DNA from: JBLMXQ01 sp050257855
Lineage (GTDB): Bacteria; Acidobacteriota; Vicinamibacteria; Vicinamibacterales; CAVVIG01
Length of the DNA: 64,000 bases
Assembly: GCA_050257855.1 (NCBI GenBank)
Contig: JBLMXQ010000094.1
Location: forward strand, 22,257 to 86,256
Direction: 5' to 3'
The translations under genes and the position numbers were made by a program. The notes under the pieces were generated by a model. The model was not told where the DNA came from, searched no databases, and worked only from the letters and a program-made list of their open reading frames with translations. How positions within the stretch are numbered: the stretch's first letter is position 1; every line of letters begins with the position of its first letter. This document shows, one piece after another, positions 1 through 8,417 of this stretch.

Positions 1-1540
1 GCGTCGAGAGGAGCCGCGCATTGCCGGAGCTCTCGAGCGCCGACAGCGCCACGTCCAGGTTGAAGGCGCCGTTCACCGATCCGAGCTGGAGGCCCACGGC
101 GCTGGTCGCGCCGGTGACGGGCAGGTTCACGCCGGTCGGCTGCGCGGATCCCGCGGCGCCTCCGCCCTGGGTGACGCCGGTCCGTCCGCCGAGGCTGCCG
201 CTGTTGGGGAACGCGAGGTTGGTCGTGTTGCCCAGCGTCGGGCTCACCAGCCCGTTGAAGCCCCACTGGACGCCGAGCGCCCGGGCGTAGTTCTTGTTCG
301 TCTGGACGATGCGCGCCTCGATTTCGACCTGCGGCTGCGGCTTGTCCAGCGTGTTGATCAGGTTGGTGGCCGTCTGGATGTGGTCCGGCAGGTCGGTGAT
401 GATGAGCGTGTTCGTCCGCGTATCGACCTGCACCGTGCCGCGCTGCGACAGCGCGCTCCGGGTGATGAGGGCCTGGATGTCGGCCGCCTTCGCATAGCTC
501 AGCGTCCGGGTCAGCACCTGAAGCTGTCCGGCCAGCGCCTGCTCGTCGGCCAGCTTGCGCCGCTGCGCTTCCTCGTCTGCCAGCACGGACAGCGGGGCGA
601 TGCGGACGATCGTGCCGTCCACGCTGTATCCCAGCTTGTTCGCCCGCAGGATGATGTCGAGCGCCTGGTCCCACGGCACGTCGCGCAGCGCCACGTCGAC
701 CGACCCCTGCACGGCCGGATCGATGACGATGTTGAGGCCGCTGATCTCGGCGAAGGTGCGCAGCACGGCGCGGAGGTCGGCGCCCTGGAAATCGAGGCTC
801 ACCGGATGGCCCGTGAACTTGCGGGTGCCCGGCGCCTGCTGGAGCGTCGTTTCCGGTGCGGCCGGCGGCGCGGGCGGCTGCTGCACGGCGGGTGGCTGTG
901 CCGGCGGCTGCTGCGCGGCGGGCGCCTGCGCCGCGGGCCGGTCGGCGGCCGTCTGCCGCGTCAGGAGCGAAGCCGGTACGGTGCGCGCGGCGGTGCGATG
1001 GTCGCGGTCGAGGCCGAGCGCCGTAATCGGGTCGGGGCCGGGCGCGTCGAGCGCGGCCATCGGATCCGGCGCCCCGGAGGCTGGCCGCGCCGGCGCGACG
1101 GACGGACGCGCACTCGACGACGGCCTGTCGAAGGCGACGATCACGGTGTTCCGGTCGGCGCGGACGTGGTGCGCGACCGGCTGGGCGAGCGTGATCCGGA
1201 CGCGGGAGGACGGCTCGCCAAGCGAGTCGCTCGGCTCGACGGCCACGCCGGCAATCGGGCCCTTCGCCGCCCGTGCCGCGACGGCAGCCACGTTTCCGAC
1301 GCTGCCGGGATCCACGTTGCGGAAGTCCACGAGCACCGTGAGCGGGTCCGGGTGCGTCGCGACGTACGGCGCCGGGGCGTCGGTCTCGATTACGAGGGAG
1401 GTGCCGCTCCCGTCAGTACGCGCGGTGATGCCCGTCAGCCGCACCGGCACGATGCCGGCACCGGCAGGTCCCGCCGCGTCGGCGAGCGCGCCGGCCAGGC
1501 TCACACAGAGCACGAAGGCGAGGCCCTTTACCAAAGTCAT
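1..1540 (-). CDS. pilQ: Type IV pilus secretin PilQ (C-terminus beyond window edge)
   Basis: Outer-membrane secretin through which type IV pili are extruded. Translating the minus strand from ATG at 1540 gives 513 uninterrupted codons up to the window edge, so the C-terminal part of the secretin pore is missing only because the window ends. An N-terminal signal peptide of about 20 residues is followed by an AMIN-like domain (about 30-140), a Pro/Gln/Ala-rich linker, an STN-type domain containing LDFQGADLRAVLRTFAE and VDVALRDVPWDQALDIIL, and a NolW-type N domain with TRTNTLIITDLP and VEIEARIVQ. The last visible residues (ALESSGNARLLST) match the secretin core. The start overlaps the pilP stop as ATGA, and the gene closes a pilMNOPQ operon. 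Confidence 0.95.
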   Translation of the reverse strand, partial: MTLVKGLAFVLCVSLAGALADAAGPAGAGIVPVRLTGITARTDGSGTSLVIETDAPAPYVATHPDPLTVLVDFRNVDPGSVGNVAAVAARAAKGPIAGVAVEPSDSLGEPSSRVRITLAQPVAHHVRADRNTVIVAFDRPSSSARPSVAPARPASGAPDPMAALDAPGPDPITALGLDRDHRTAARTVPASLLTRQTAADRPAAQAPAAQQPPAQPPAVQQPPAPPAAPETTLQQAPGTRKFTGHPVSLDFQGADLRAVLRTFAEISGLNIVIDPAVQGSVDVALRDVPWDQALDIILRANKLGYSVDGTIVRIAPLSVLADEEAQRRKLADEQALAGQLQVLTRTLSYAKAADIQALITRSALSQRGTVQVDTRTNTLIITDLPDHIQTATNLINTLDKPQPQVEIEARIVQTNKNYARALGVQWGFNGLVSPTLGNTTNLAFPNSGSLGGRTGVTQGGGAAGSAQPTGVNLPVTGATSAVGLQLGSVNGAFNLDVALSALESSGNARLLST

Positions 1541-2037
1541 CCCTTACCGTCCTCGAGTGACCGCAGCAGCTTCCGGATCTCCCGCTGCTTGACGAGCGAC
1601 AGCGGGTCGTTGACTTCCTGGACGATGATGAGTCCCTGCGGCGTCACGCTCTTGATCGTGCCGTCGAGCAGCTTGTCGCCCTGGCGCACGATGTAGGTCT
1701 TGTTGTCCGGCCCCTGCACCATGGCGATCAGCACGCCACGGCTCTCCATGATCCCGCGCACCGAAATCTCCGCCGTGGTCAGCCCGGCCGGCCCCTCGCC
1801 CTTCTTCGACGTGAGCTGGCCCTCGCTGGCGGCGCCGAGCAGATTCAGGAACGGATCGCGCCGGCCTTCGGGTTGATACGAATAGGTTTCGGTCGGCGGC
1901 GGCGCGGGCGCCGGCTTCGCGGCGGCCGCAGGCGCATTCGCCTGGGGCGCGGGCTTCGCCGGGGCCGGCGCCTGGCGGGCGAACGCCGCCGCCGGCGAGA
2001 GCGAGACGAGGAGCAGCGTGCAGGCCAGGGAGCGCAT
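1537..2037 (-). CDS. pilP: Type IV pilus assembly lipoprotein-like PilP
   Basis: PilP links the inner-membrane PilN/PilO alignment complex to the PilQ secretin. The 166-residue product has a hydrophobic N-terminal signal, an Ala/Pro-rich spacer (about 22-50) and a compact beta domain beginning at GRRDPFLNL and including ISVRGIMESRGVLIAMVQ and YIVRQGDKLLDGTI, which are the hallmarks of the family. No clear lipobox cysteine follows the signal, so periplasmic release rather than lipidation is possible. ATG at 2037 lies 2 nt after the pilO stop; the reading frame stays open upstream, but that part is pilO shadow. The stop overlaps the pilQ start (ATGA). Confidence 0.92.
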   Translation of the reverse strand: MRSLACTLLLVSLSPAAAFARQAPAPAKPAPQANAPAAAAKPAPAPPPTETYSYQPEGRRDPFLNLLGAASEGQLTSKKGEGPAGLTTAEISVRGIMESRGVLIAMVQGPDNKTYIVRQGDKLLDGTIKSVTPQGLIIVQEVNDPLSLVKQREIRKLLRSLEDGKG

Positions 2038-2039
2038 GG

Positions 2040-2657
2040 TCAGCTCTTGGCCACTCCCGGACGCGCGGCCGGACGCGCGCCCGGCTTGGGCGCCGCGGGC
2101 TTGTCCAGCAGCACGAACGTCGTCGCCGTGCAGGTGGCGGTGATGGTGAAGTTCGGCGTCGGCTTGTCCTGGCCCTTGATGTCCACGGCGCCGATGTTGA
2201 CGATGCGCGTGAACTTGCCGACACGATCGAAGAAGATCGCCAGGTTGTGGTACGTCCCTTCGAGCTCCAGGGAGATCGGCCACGCGGCGTGCAGCTGCTC
2301 GGTGACGATCTTCTCCGGCTTGAAGCTCTTGATGGTCAGGTTCGACTGGGTCGCGACCGTCTGCATGCGCCGCAGCAGGTCCGCCGCGTCCTTCTCGTCG
2401 GGCAGCACGGCCTTCAAACTGTCCAGGCGCTGCTGGAGATCGGTCACCTGCGCGCGGAACTCGGGCAGCTTCTTGGCGGTCGTCAGGCCCTTGGTGATGT
2501 CGGCGCGCAGCGACTGGAGCTGCCTCTCGCGCGCCTGCATCTCGGCCCTCGCCGGCATCTCGTAGTAGTAGAAGAAGACGCCGACGCCGGTGAGGGCGAG
2601 CACGAGGAACGCTCCCACCTGACCGTACCACGGCAGCTTCGTAAGACTGATGTCCAT
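2040..2657 (-). CDS. pilO: Type IV pilus inner-membrane protein PilO
   Basis: Bitopic inner-membrane protein that pairs with PilN in the pilus alignment complex. The 205-residue product has a short cytoplasmic N-terminus, one membrane helix (about 13-32, ending FFYYYEM), a coiled-coil stretch rich in Glu/Arg/Gln (about 36-85) and a ferredoxin-like PilO domain (about 90-180) with the usual LELEGTYHNLAIFFDRV segment. The tail is Pro/Ala/Arg-rich. The order pilN-pilO-pilP confirms identity. A 76-nt gap to pilN contains a GC palindrome (2681-2696). Confidence 0.95.
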   Translation of the reverse strand: MDISLTKLPWYGQVGAFLVLALTGVGVFFYYYEMPARAEMQARERQLQSLRADITKGLTTAKKLPEFRAQVTDLQQRLDSLKAVLPDEKDAADLLRRMQTVATQSNLTIKSFKPEKIVTEQLHAAWPISLELEGTYHNLAIFFDRVGKFTRIVNIGAVDIKGQDKPTPNFTITATCTATTFVLLDKPAAPKPGARPAARPGVAKS

Positions 2658-2680
2658 CGGACTGCGTCACTCAGGCCTAT

Positions 2681-2696
2681 CGGGGCGTCGGCCCCG
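2681..2696. repeat. GC palindrome in pilN-pilO gap (GGGGC-hairpin family)
   Basis: Arms CGGGGC and GCCCCG flank a 4-nt loop. One of six similar hairpins found in gene-flanking gaps of this window; the others are at 4442, 11535, 27424, 41586 and 46193. It has no T-run, so it is unlikely to be an intrinsic terminator. Confidence 0.5.
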
Positions 2697-2733
2697 CGGC
2701 TTTACGTCGTCTGCGCGCACCTGCACGCCCCCT

Positions 2734-3354
2734 CTACCCGCCCGACCTGGTCGTCCCGGCCGGCGCACGCGCCGGTGCCCCCGGCTGCTGGAACTCCGCC
2801 TTCAGCGTGAAGTGCACCAGCTCGCCCGGCGGCTGCTGGATCGGCTCCGTCGTGCTGCTGACGATCTCGATCGAGCGCTTGAAATAGCCGGACGCCTCGA
2901 GGTTCGCGACGAAGTCGGACACGCCAGTGATCGTCGTCGAGCGCCCTTCGATGGTGACTTCGGGGCTGCTGGCGCTCTGCTTCAACTCGGTCAGCCAGAG
3001 CATCGGCGGCAGCGACCGGCTGACCTCGTCGAGCATGTGCACGGGACCGGTCTGCTCCTTGCGCAGCTGCTCGATCAGCGCGACCCGCTGCTGGAGCTGC
3101 GCCCGGCGCTGCTCGAACTGCTGCACCTGCTGGATGATCGAATGCAGCCGCGACGTCTCGCGCTGCGCGGCCGCGATCTCCGCGTCGAGCGCGTTCGACT
3201 GGCGTGTCAGCGTCCAGTAGCGCCACCCCACGAAGAGCACGGCGATCAGCAGGATCAGGCCGCATCCGACCGTGATCTTCTGGCCGGCCTGGAACGTCGT
3301 GACGCGCCGCTTGGCGCGTTCGCGCTCGACGGCAAGAAGGTTGATGCGAATCAC
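2734..3354 (-). CDS. pilN: Type IV pilus inner-membrane protein PilN
   Basis: PilN binds PilM through its N-terminal peptide and dimerises with PilO. The GTG start at 3354 overlaps the pilM stop (GTGA) and yields 206 residues that begin with IRINLLAVERERAKRR, the classic PilM-binding motif. It is followed by a single membrane helix (about 30-50), a coiled coil (about 60-105) and a ferredoxin-like domain containing TIEGRSTTITGVSDFVANLE. A longer in-frame reading upstream is shadow of pilM. Co-translation with pilM is likely given the 4-nt overlap. Confidence 0.95.
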   Translation of the reverse strand: MIRINLLAVERERAKRRVTTFQAGQKITVGCGLILLIAVLFVGWRYWTLTRQSNALDAEIAAAQRETSRLHSIIQQVQQFEQRRAQLQQRVALIEQLRKEQTGPVHMLDEVSRSLPPMLWLTELKQSASSPEVTIEGRSTTITGVSDFVANLEASGYFKRSIEIVSSTTEPIQQPPGELVHFTLKAEFQQPGAPARAPAGTTRSGG

Positions 3355-4418
3355 CGATCGCCCCCCTTGCGCAGCGCCAGGCCGACGGCGACGGCTGCCG
3401 TCGGCAGGATGGCCTCGGGGTCGCCGACGCCGAGCTTCGCCGGGTCGAAGTCGAGCCGCGCGAACGGATTGAAGGCCTCGACCGGCGCGCCGAACCGCTC
3501 CTCCACCGCCTGCGCGAAGCCGTCGACGCGCGAGGCGCCGCCGCTCAGCACGATGCGATCGATGCGATCGGACGAGGCGGTCGCCTTGAAGAAGTCGAAT
3601 GTCTTCTGGATCTCGAGCAGCACGTTCTCGGTCATCGCGTGCAGCACGGGCTTCACGTCCTCGAAGGCCGCGCCGTCGACCGGGTGCCCCCGCTTCAGCT
3701 GCTCGGCGCTGTCGAACGGGAGGCCCAGCTCCTTCTGCACCGCCTCGGTATAGGCGTTGCCGCCGGTCGAGATGTCGCGCGTGAACACCGACTGGTCGCC
3801 GTTCAGGACATTGATATTGATGGCGCTCGCGCCCGCGTTGAGCAGCACGACGACCGCGTGCGGGTCGAGACCGTAGTTCATCTCGTACGCGTTCTGCAGC
3901 GCGAACGCATCGACGTCGACGATGACCGGCACGCGCCCCGCCTGCGCGATCACGCCCGTGTAGTCGGCGATCTTTTCCTTCTTCGCCGCCACGAGCAGCA
4001 CGTCCATGGTGCCGTTGGCGTCGGCGCCGGTGCCCGGATTGAGGATCTGGTAGTCGAGGTTGACGTCCTGGATGTCGAACGGGATGTACTGCTCCGCCTC
4101 CCAGTAGATCGACTCGCCGAGCTCGGCCTCCGTCATCACCGGCAGGCTGATCTTCTTGACGATGACGGCGTTGCCGGAGAGCGAGGCGGCGACGTCCTTC
4201 GTCTTGAACGACTGATGCTCGAACAGCCGCCGGATCGTCTCGGCGACCGCGGTTCCGTCGATGATGGCGCCGTCGACGATGCTGTCGGGTGGAACCGGCT
4301 CGCTCGCGAACGCGACGACGCGGTACGTCTTGCCCGACGCCTTGAGCTCCACCGCCTTGACGGCGCTCGAGCCGATATCGAGGCCCACGACAGGTTTTGA
4401 TTTGCCCAGCCCAAACAC
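3351..4418 (-). CDS. pilM: Type IV pilus cytoplasmic actin-like protein PilM
   Basis: Actin/FtsA-like ATP-binding protein that forms a cytoplasmic ring under PilN. The 355-residue product starts MFGLGKSKPVVGLDIGSSAV with the phosphate-1 motif. The competence-protein A fold continues with SVFTRDISTGGNAYTEAV and the adenosine motif IVLSGGASRVDGFAQAVEE. Length and motifs match PilM. It is the first gene of pilMNOPQ. The 370-nt gap to divergent rplM should hold its promoter, but I see no convincing -35/-10 pair on the minus strand. Confidence 0.95.
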   Translation of the reverse strand: MFGLGKSKPVVGLDIGSSAVKAVELKASGKTYRVVAFASEPVPPDSIVDGAIIDGTAVAETIRRLFEHQSFKTKDVAASLSGNAVIVKKISLPVMTEAELGESIYWEAEQYIPFDIQDVNLDYQILNPGTGADANGTMDVLLVAAKKEKIADYTGVIAQAGRVPVIVDVDAFALQNAYEMNYGLDPHAVVVLLNAGASAININVLNGDQSVFTRDISTGGNAYTEAVQKELGLPFDSAEQLKRGHPVDGAAFEDVKPVLHAMTENVLLEIQKTFDFFKATASSDRIDRIVLSGGASRVDGFAQAVEERFGAPVEAFNPFARLDFDPAKLGVGDPEAILPTAAVAVGLALRKGGDR

Positions 4419-4441
4419 AGTTGTCGTCCTGTTCTGATGAA

Positions 4442-4456
4442 CGGGGGCTCGCCCCG
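4442..4456. repeat. GC palindrome upstream of pilM
   Basis: Five-bp arms CGGGG and CCCCG around GCTCG, 24 nt upstream of the pilM start codon. Member of the window's GGGGC-type hairpin family. In the pilM mRNA it would lie in the 5' leader. Confidence 0.4.
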
Positions 4457-4664
4457 CAAAGCTGATACCAAACCGGAACTGCAGTCCCGCGCGCGAAATC
4501 CCGAAGGCGTACGCGAAAAATGCGATCGCCCTCGTGGCCGAATGCTGCCGCCCTCTTACAGTTTCGTCGGCCGATTACAAAGCTCGACCGCAATCCGGGT
4601 CGGTCCGCCCCGATTCCTTCGCCAGGCCACGTCGGTGTCCTTATCGGACCGACCGGCCGAGCCC

Positions 4665-4693
4665 TTGACAGTCCCCAGAAGCGCACGTATCAT
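4665..4693 (+). promoter_or_regulatory. Sigma-70 promoter of rplM-rpsI
   Basis: A consensus -35 TTGACA (4665-4670) is followed after 17 nt by -10 TATCAT (4688-4693). Transcription should start near 4700, leaving a leader of about 90 nt before rplM. This is among the best promoter matches in the window and fits strong ribosomal-protein expression. Confidence 0.85.
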
Positions 4694-4789
4694 TTGGGTT
4701 TACCGTTGTTCGGCCCGGTCCGGCCGTGCGGCGGCAATCCCAACTGCGGCGGGTTGGTGCCCGCGCTCACGTAAAAGGCGTTTGCAGGG

Positions 4790-5227
4790 ATGTCTACGTT
4801 CATGGCCAGCGCGGGTCAGGTCGCGCAGAACACGAGCTGGCACGTCATCGACGCGGAGGGCCGGGTACTCGGTCGGATTGCGACCGAAGCGGCGCGGCTG
4901 CTGCAAGGAAAGCACAAGGCCACGTACACGCCCTTCCTCGACACGGGCGATCACGTCGTCGTGGTGAACGCGGCCAAGGTCAAGCTGACGGGCCGGAAGG
5001 AAGACCAGAAGGTTTACCGCCAGCACAGCGGCTACGAGGGCGGGCTCCGCGAGGAGCGCGCGCGCATCGTGCGGCAGAAGCGGCCGGAGCGCCTGGTCGA
5101 AGAAGCGGTGCGCGGCATGCTGCCCAAGACCAAGCTGGGCGAGGCGATGTATCGGAAGCTGAAAGTCTACGCCGGTCCGGATCACCCGCACGCGGCGCAA
5201 AAACCTGTGAAACGCGAGGTCGCGTAA
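4790..5227 (+). CDS. rplM: 50S ribosomal protein L13
   Basis: Early-assembly protein of the large ribosomal subunit. The 145-residue product carries the L13 signatures WHVIDAEGRVLGRIATEAARLL, GDHVVVVNAAKVKLTGRK and the C-terminal GMLPKTKLGEAMYRKLKVY. About ten extra residues precede the conserved start of the family (MSTFMASAGQV), so an internal ATG five codons downstream is an alternative start. The stop codon is 1 nt before rpsI, the usual L13-S9 pairing. The leader of about 90 nt contains GC-rich inverted stretches that could be an autoregulatory site, though this is not demonstrated. Confidence 0.97.
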   Translation: MSTFMASAGQVAQNTSWHVIDAEGRVLGRIATEAARLLQGKHKATYTPFLDTGDHVVVVNAAKVKLTGRKEDQKVYRQHSGYEGGLREERARIVRQKRPERLVEEAVRGMLPKTKLGEAMYRKLKVYAGPDHPHAAQKPVKREVA

Positions 5228-5228
5228 C

Positions 5229-5621
5229 GTGGCAGCAGTGCAGTATTACGGAACCGGACGCCGCAAGACGTCCACCGCCCGCGTCTTCCTTCGTCCCGGG
5301 AGCGGGGCCATCAGCGTGAATCACCGGACGTTCGAGGCGTTCTTCCCCACCGAGGCGCTCCGCACCCAGATTCGGCAGCCGCTGGTCATCACCGAAACCG
5401 CCGATAAGTTCGACATCCTGGCGACCGTAGCCGGCGGCGGCGTGTCCGGGCAGGCCGGCGCGGTCCGGCTGGGCATCGCGCGCGCGCTGGTCGAGTACAA
5501 CGCCGAGCTGCGCAAGCAGCTCAAGAGCGGGGGGCTGCTGACGCGCGACGCGCGCGCCAAGGAGCGGAAGAAGTACGGAATGGCCGGAGCGCGCAAGCGC
5601 TTCCAGTTCAGTAAACGTTAG
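5229..5621 (+). CDS. rpsI: 30S ribosomal protein S9
   Basis: Small-subunit protein whose C-terminal tail reaches the P-site tRNA. The 130-residue product starts at GTG and shows YYGTGRRKTSTARVFLRPG, VAGGGVSGQAGAVRLGIARAL and the basic tail ARKRFQFSKR; the final Lys-Arg is the universally conserved S9 ending. It directly follows rplM and is presumably translated from the same mRNA. Confidence 0.97.
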   Translation: MAAVQYYGTGRRKTSTARVFLRPGSGAISVNHRTFEAFFPTEALRTQIRQPLVITETADKFDILATVAGGGVSGQAGAVRLGIARALVEYNAELRKQLKSGGLLTRDARAKERKKYGMAGARKRFQFSKR

Positions 5622-5671
5622 TCAACACGGGTCCGGCTCAGACCGGACCGCCGGAGCGCAAGGAGAAAAGC

Positions 5672-6475
5672 TTGGCCGCGATCGCGATGAAGGATCTGCT
5701 GGAGGCGGGGGTTCACTTCGGCCACCAGACGAAGCGCTGGAACCCGAAGATGAAGGAATTCATCTTCGGCGAACGGAACGGCATCTACATCATCGACCTG
5801 GGCAAGACCGTGAAGCTGTTCCGTGAGGCCGAGGAGTTCGTCACCAGCCTTGCTGCCGAGGGGCGGACGATGCTCTTCGTCGGGACCAAGCGCCAGGCCC
5901 AGGACGTGATCGCCGAGGAGGCCCAGCGCTGCGGGATGTTCTTCGTCAACGAGCGCTGGCTCGGAGGCCTGCTGACCAACTTCGCGACGATTCAGCGCAG
6001 CCTCGGACGGCTCCGCGATCTCGAGGCGATGACGACCGACGGCCGTTACGACACGCTCTCGAAGAAGGAGATCGCGCGCAACGACAAGGAGCGCCGCAAG
6101 CTGGCCCGCAACCTCGACGGCATCCGCGGCATGTCGCGGCTGCCCGACGCCGTCTTCGTCGTCGACACGAGGAAAGAGAAGATCGCGGTCGACGAGGCCC
6201 GGAAACTCAAGATTCCCGTGATCGGGATCGTGGACACGAACTGCGACCCGGACGAAGTCGACTTCGTCATACCCGGCAACGACGACGCGCTCCGCGCGAT
6301 CCGGCTCTTCGCGTCCCGCGTCGCGGATGCGGTGCTCGCCGGACGCGGCGTCCGCGAATCGGCCGAGGCCGAGAGCGGCCGCGAAGGGTCCGAGGAATCC
6401 GGCGACGAGCAGGCCCGGCGCCAGGGACGTCCCGCGCGCAGGCCGCGTCCGGAAGCGCAGCCGGCATCTGCCTAG
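5672..6475 (+). CDS. rpsB: 30S ribosomal protein S2
   Basis: Late-binding small-subunit protein. TTG at 5672 is chosen because AAGGAG lies 7 nt upstream (5660-5665); the next ATG at 5687 is too far from it. The protein begins MAAIAMKDLLEAGVHFGHQT and contains MLFVGTKRQAQ, RWLGGLLTNF and IGIVDTNCDPD, all standard S2 motifs. It is 267 residues long, with about 40 extra C-terminal residues rich in Glu, Arg and Pro compared with minimal S2 proteins. The rpsB-tsf gene pair is conserved in bacteria. Confidence 0.96.
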   Translation: MAAIAMKDLLEAGVHFGHQTKRWNPKMKEFIFGERNGIYIIDLGKTVKLFREAEEFVTSLAAEGRTMLFVGTKRQAQDVIAEEAQRCGMFFVNERWLGGLLTNFATIQRSLGRLRDLEAMTTDGRYDTLSKKEIARNDKERRKLARNLDGIRGMSRLPDAVFVVDTRKEKIAVDEARKLKIPVIGIVDTNCDPDEVDFVIPGNDDALRAIRLFASRVADAVLAGRGVRESAEAESGREGSEESGDEQARRQGRPARRPRPEAQPASA

Positions 6476-6570
6476 GCCGCCCCACGCTTCCCGCTTCGAG
6501 ACGCCGGCTTCCTCTCGGACGGAGCCGGCGTTGTCGCGTACAGACCAGAGAATCGAGAATCAGGAAGTGG

Positions 6571-6665
6571 GAATCAGGAATCGGGACTGCTCGACCACAC
6601 GGCGTCCAGGTCCATTCCCAGCACGACGTGCCGATCGCACAGGCTTGATTCTTGATTCCTGATTC
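6571..6665. repeat. Iterated-word inverted repeat between rpsB and tsf
   Basis: The gap carries reiterated GAATCAGGAATC-like words on the left (6551-6586) and their complement on the right (6646-6667). The 12-mer at 6571-6582 and its exact reverse complement at 6654-6665 could form the stem of a long hairpin in the tsf leader. The same word class recurs at 40961-41030 between rimM and khpA. Confidence 0.7.
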
Positions 6666-6688
6666 TTCGTTTCAGAGAGGTGGCACTC

Positions 6689-7552
6689 ATGGCGATTTCA
6701 GCGGCAGAGGTCAAGAAGCTCCGCGATCAGACCGGCGCGGGCATGATGGATTGCAAGGTGGCGCTCGAAGAGGCGCGGGGCAACTTCGACGAGGCGACGA
6801 CGCTGCTCCGGAAGAAGGGGCTCGCCAGCGCGGCGAAGAAGGCCGGCCGCGCGACGAGCGAAGGGCTCATCGGCCACCGCGTGTCGGCCGATCGCTCGAC
6901 CGGCATCCTGGTCGAAGTCAATTGCGAGTCGGATTTCGTCGCGCGGACCGACGACTTCCAGCAGCTCGTCGATGACGTGCTCGCCGAGATCGAGACGACC
7001 GGCGACCGCGCGTCCGACGCCTGGCTGCAGGACCCGGACGGGCCGGTGCGGCGGCGTGTCGCGGCGGCGATCGCCAAGCTCGGCGAGAACATGGCGGTTC
7101 CGCGCTTCGTCCGCTACGCCGGGCGGGGCTACGTCGGTCAGTACATCCACATGGGCGGCAAGATCGGCGTCCAGGTGGAGTTCGGCGGCGTGACGCCGGC
7201 CATCCGCGATCGCGAGGAGCTCGCGACGCTGGTGAAAGAGGTCGCGATGCAGATCGCGGCGGCGAGCCCGGGCTACGTCGCGCGTGCCGCGGTTCCGGCC
7301 GACGTCCTCGAGAAGGAAAAGGCGATCTACCGCGCCCAGCTGGAGGGCTCCGGCAAGCCGGCGAACGTCGTCGAGAAGATCGTCGAAGGGAAGCTCGGGA
7401 GCTACTACTCCCAGGTCGTGCTCGTGGACCAGCCGTCGATTCGCGATCCGAAGACGACGGTCGCCGACGTCATCGCCGCCGCGGGCCGGACGCTCGGCGC
7501 TCCGGTGACGGTCACGCGCTTCGCCCGGCTGAAGGTCGGCGAGGCCGCCTGA
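6689..7552 (+). CDS. tsf: Translation elongation factor Ts
   Basis: Guanine-nucleotide exchange factor for EF-Tu. ATG at 6689 is preferred over GTG at 6680 because AGAGAGG ends 8 nt upstream of it and MAISAAEVKKLRDQTGAGMMDCK matches the EF-Ts start. The 287-residue product has the UBA-like N-domain (1-55), the signature LVEVNCESDFVAR (about 75-87) and a core ending in IAAAGRTLGAPVTVTRFARL. It follows rpsB after 213 nt that include an inverted repeat. Confidence 0.97.
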   Translation: MAISAAEVKKLRDQTGAGMMDCKVALEEARGNFDEATTLLRKKGLASAAKKAGRATSEGLIGHRVSADRSTGILVEVNCESDFVARTDDFQQLVDDVLAEIETTGDRASDAWLQDPDGPVRRRVAAAIAKLGENMAVPRFVRYAGRGYVGQYIHMGGKIGVQVEFGGVTPAIRDREELATLVKEVAMQIAAASPGYVARAAVPADVLEKEKAIYRAQLEGSGKPANVVEKIVEGKLGSYYSQVVLVDQPSIRDPKTTVADVIAAAGRTLGAPVTVTRFARLKVGEAA

Positions 7553-7575
7553 GCCGCCATTGACGGACAGAGGCC

Positions 7576-7631
7576 AGGGCTCAGGGCTAACGGGACCATC
7601 CCCGAGCCCTTTGCCCTGAGCCCTGAGCCCT
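7576..7631. repeat. Iterated-word inverted repeat between tsf and pyrH
   Basis: AGGGCTCAGGGCT (7576-7588) and its exact reverse complement (7619-7631) form 13-bp arms; a third CCCTGAG/GAGCCC unit sits between them. The right arm overlaps the spacer of the pyrH promoter, so the structure could act both as a tsf mRNA 3' hairpin and as promoter context. Confidence 0.7.
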
Positions 7632-7640
7632 ATCTATAAT
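7611..7640 (+). promoter_or_regulatory. pyrH promoter, likely giving a near-leaderless mRNA
   Basis: -35 TTGCCC (7611-7616), 18-nt spacer, perfect -10 TATAAT (7635-7640). The start codon at 7650 is only 9 nt beyond the -10, and no Shine-Dalgarno-like sequence lies between them. Confidence 0.65.
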
Positions 7641-7649
7641 CACTTCCCA

Positions 7650-8372
7650 ATGCCCGCCTCCGACCCCGCCTACAAACGCGTCCTCCTGAAGCTGTCCGGC
7701 GAAGCGCTGATGGGCGAGCAGAGCTACGGCATCGACCCGGCCGTGGCGACGCAGATCGCGCGCGACATCGCCGAGATCCAGTCGATGGGCGTGGAGACGG
7801 CCATCGTGATCGGCGGCGGCAACATCTTTCGCGGCGTGGCCGCCAGCGCGCGCGGCATGGACCGGGCGACGGCCGACTACATGGGCATGCTCGCGACCGT
7901 GATCAACGCGCTCGCGCTCCAGGACGCCCTCGAGCAGGCCGGCGTCGTGACGCGCGTGGTGACGGCGATCGAGATGCGCGCGGTCGCCGAACCGTTCATC
8001 CGGCGACGCGCGATCCGCCATCTCGAGAAGGGCCGGGTCGTCGTGTTCGGCGCGGGAACCGGCAACCCGTACTTCAGCACCGACACGGCGGCCGCGCTCC
8101 GGGCGATGGAAATCAAGGCCGACGTGATCCTGAAAGCGACCAAGGTCGACGGCATCTACGACGCCGATCCGATGCTGAACCCGGCCGCGAGCCGCTTCGA
8201 CCGCATCTCGTACCTGCAGGTGCTCGAGCAGGGACTCAAGGTGATGGACGCCACTGCCATCTCGCTCTGCATGGACAACCGCCTCCCGATCGTCGTGTTC
8301 AACCTGCGCACGCCGGGCAACATCAGGCGCGCGATTGCCGGCGAGCCGGTCGGGTCGGTGGTGACCGCGTAG
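7650..8372 (+). CDS. pyrH: UMP kinase (uridylate kinase)
   Basis: Hexameric bacterial-type UMP kinase making UDP from UMP and ATP, belonging to the amino-acid-kinase fold. The 240-residue product has YKRVLLKLSGEALMG, the phosphate-binding AIVIGGGNIFRG, and FFGAGTGNPYFSTDT-like sequence (VVFGAGTGNPYFSTDTA), followed by KATKVDGIYDADP near the C-terminus. It sits between tsf and frr, the usual bacterial order. Its own promoter ends just upstream, so it is probably not solely dependent on the ribosomal promoter. Confidence 0.97.
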   Translation: MPASDPAYKRVLLKLSGEALMGEQSYGIDPAVATQIARDIAEIQSMGVETAIVIGGGNIFRGVAASARGMDRATADYMGMLATVINALALQDALEQAGVVTRVVTAIEMRAVAEPFIRRRAIRHLEKGRVVVFGAGTGNPYFSTDTAAALRAMEIKADVILKATKVDGIYDADPMLNPAASRFDRISYLQVLEQGLKVMDATAISLCMDNRLPIVVFNLRTPGNIRRAIAGEPVGSVVTA

Positions 8373-8417
8373 ACGTCGTGAGAAATCGAGAATCCGGCGA
8401 GTTGAGGATGTGAGGAC

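Noticed and set aside
380..1696. 438-codon plus-strand frame at the left end
   Set aside because: Antisense to pilQ, which shows AMIN, STN and secretin motifs in the opposite frame.
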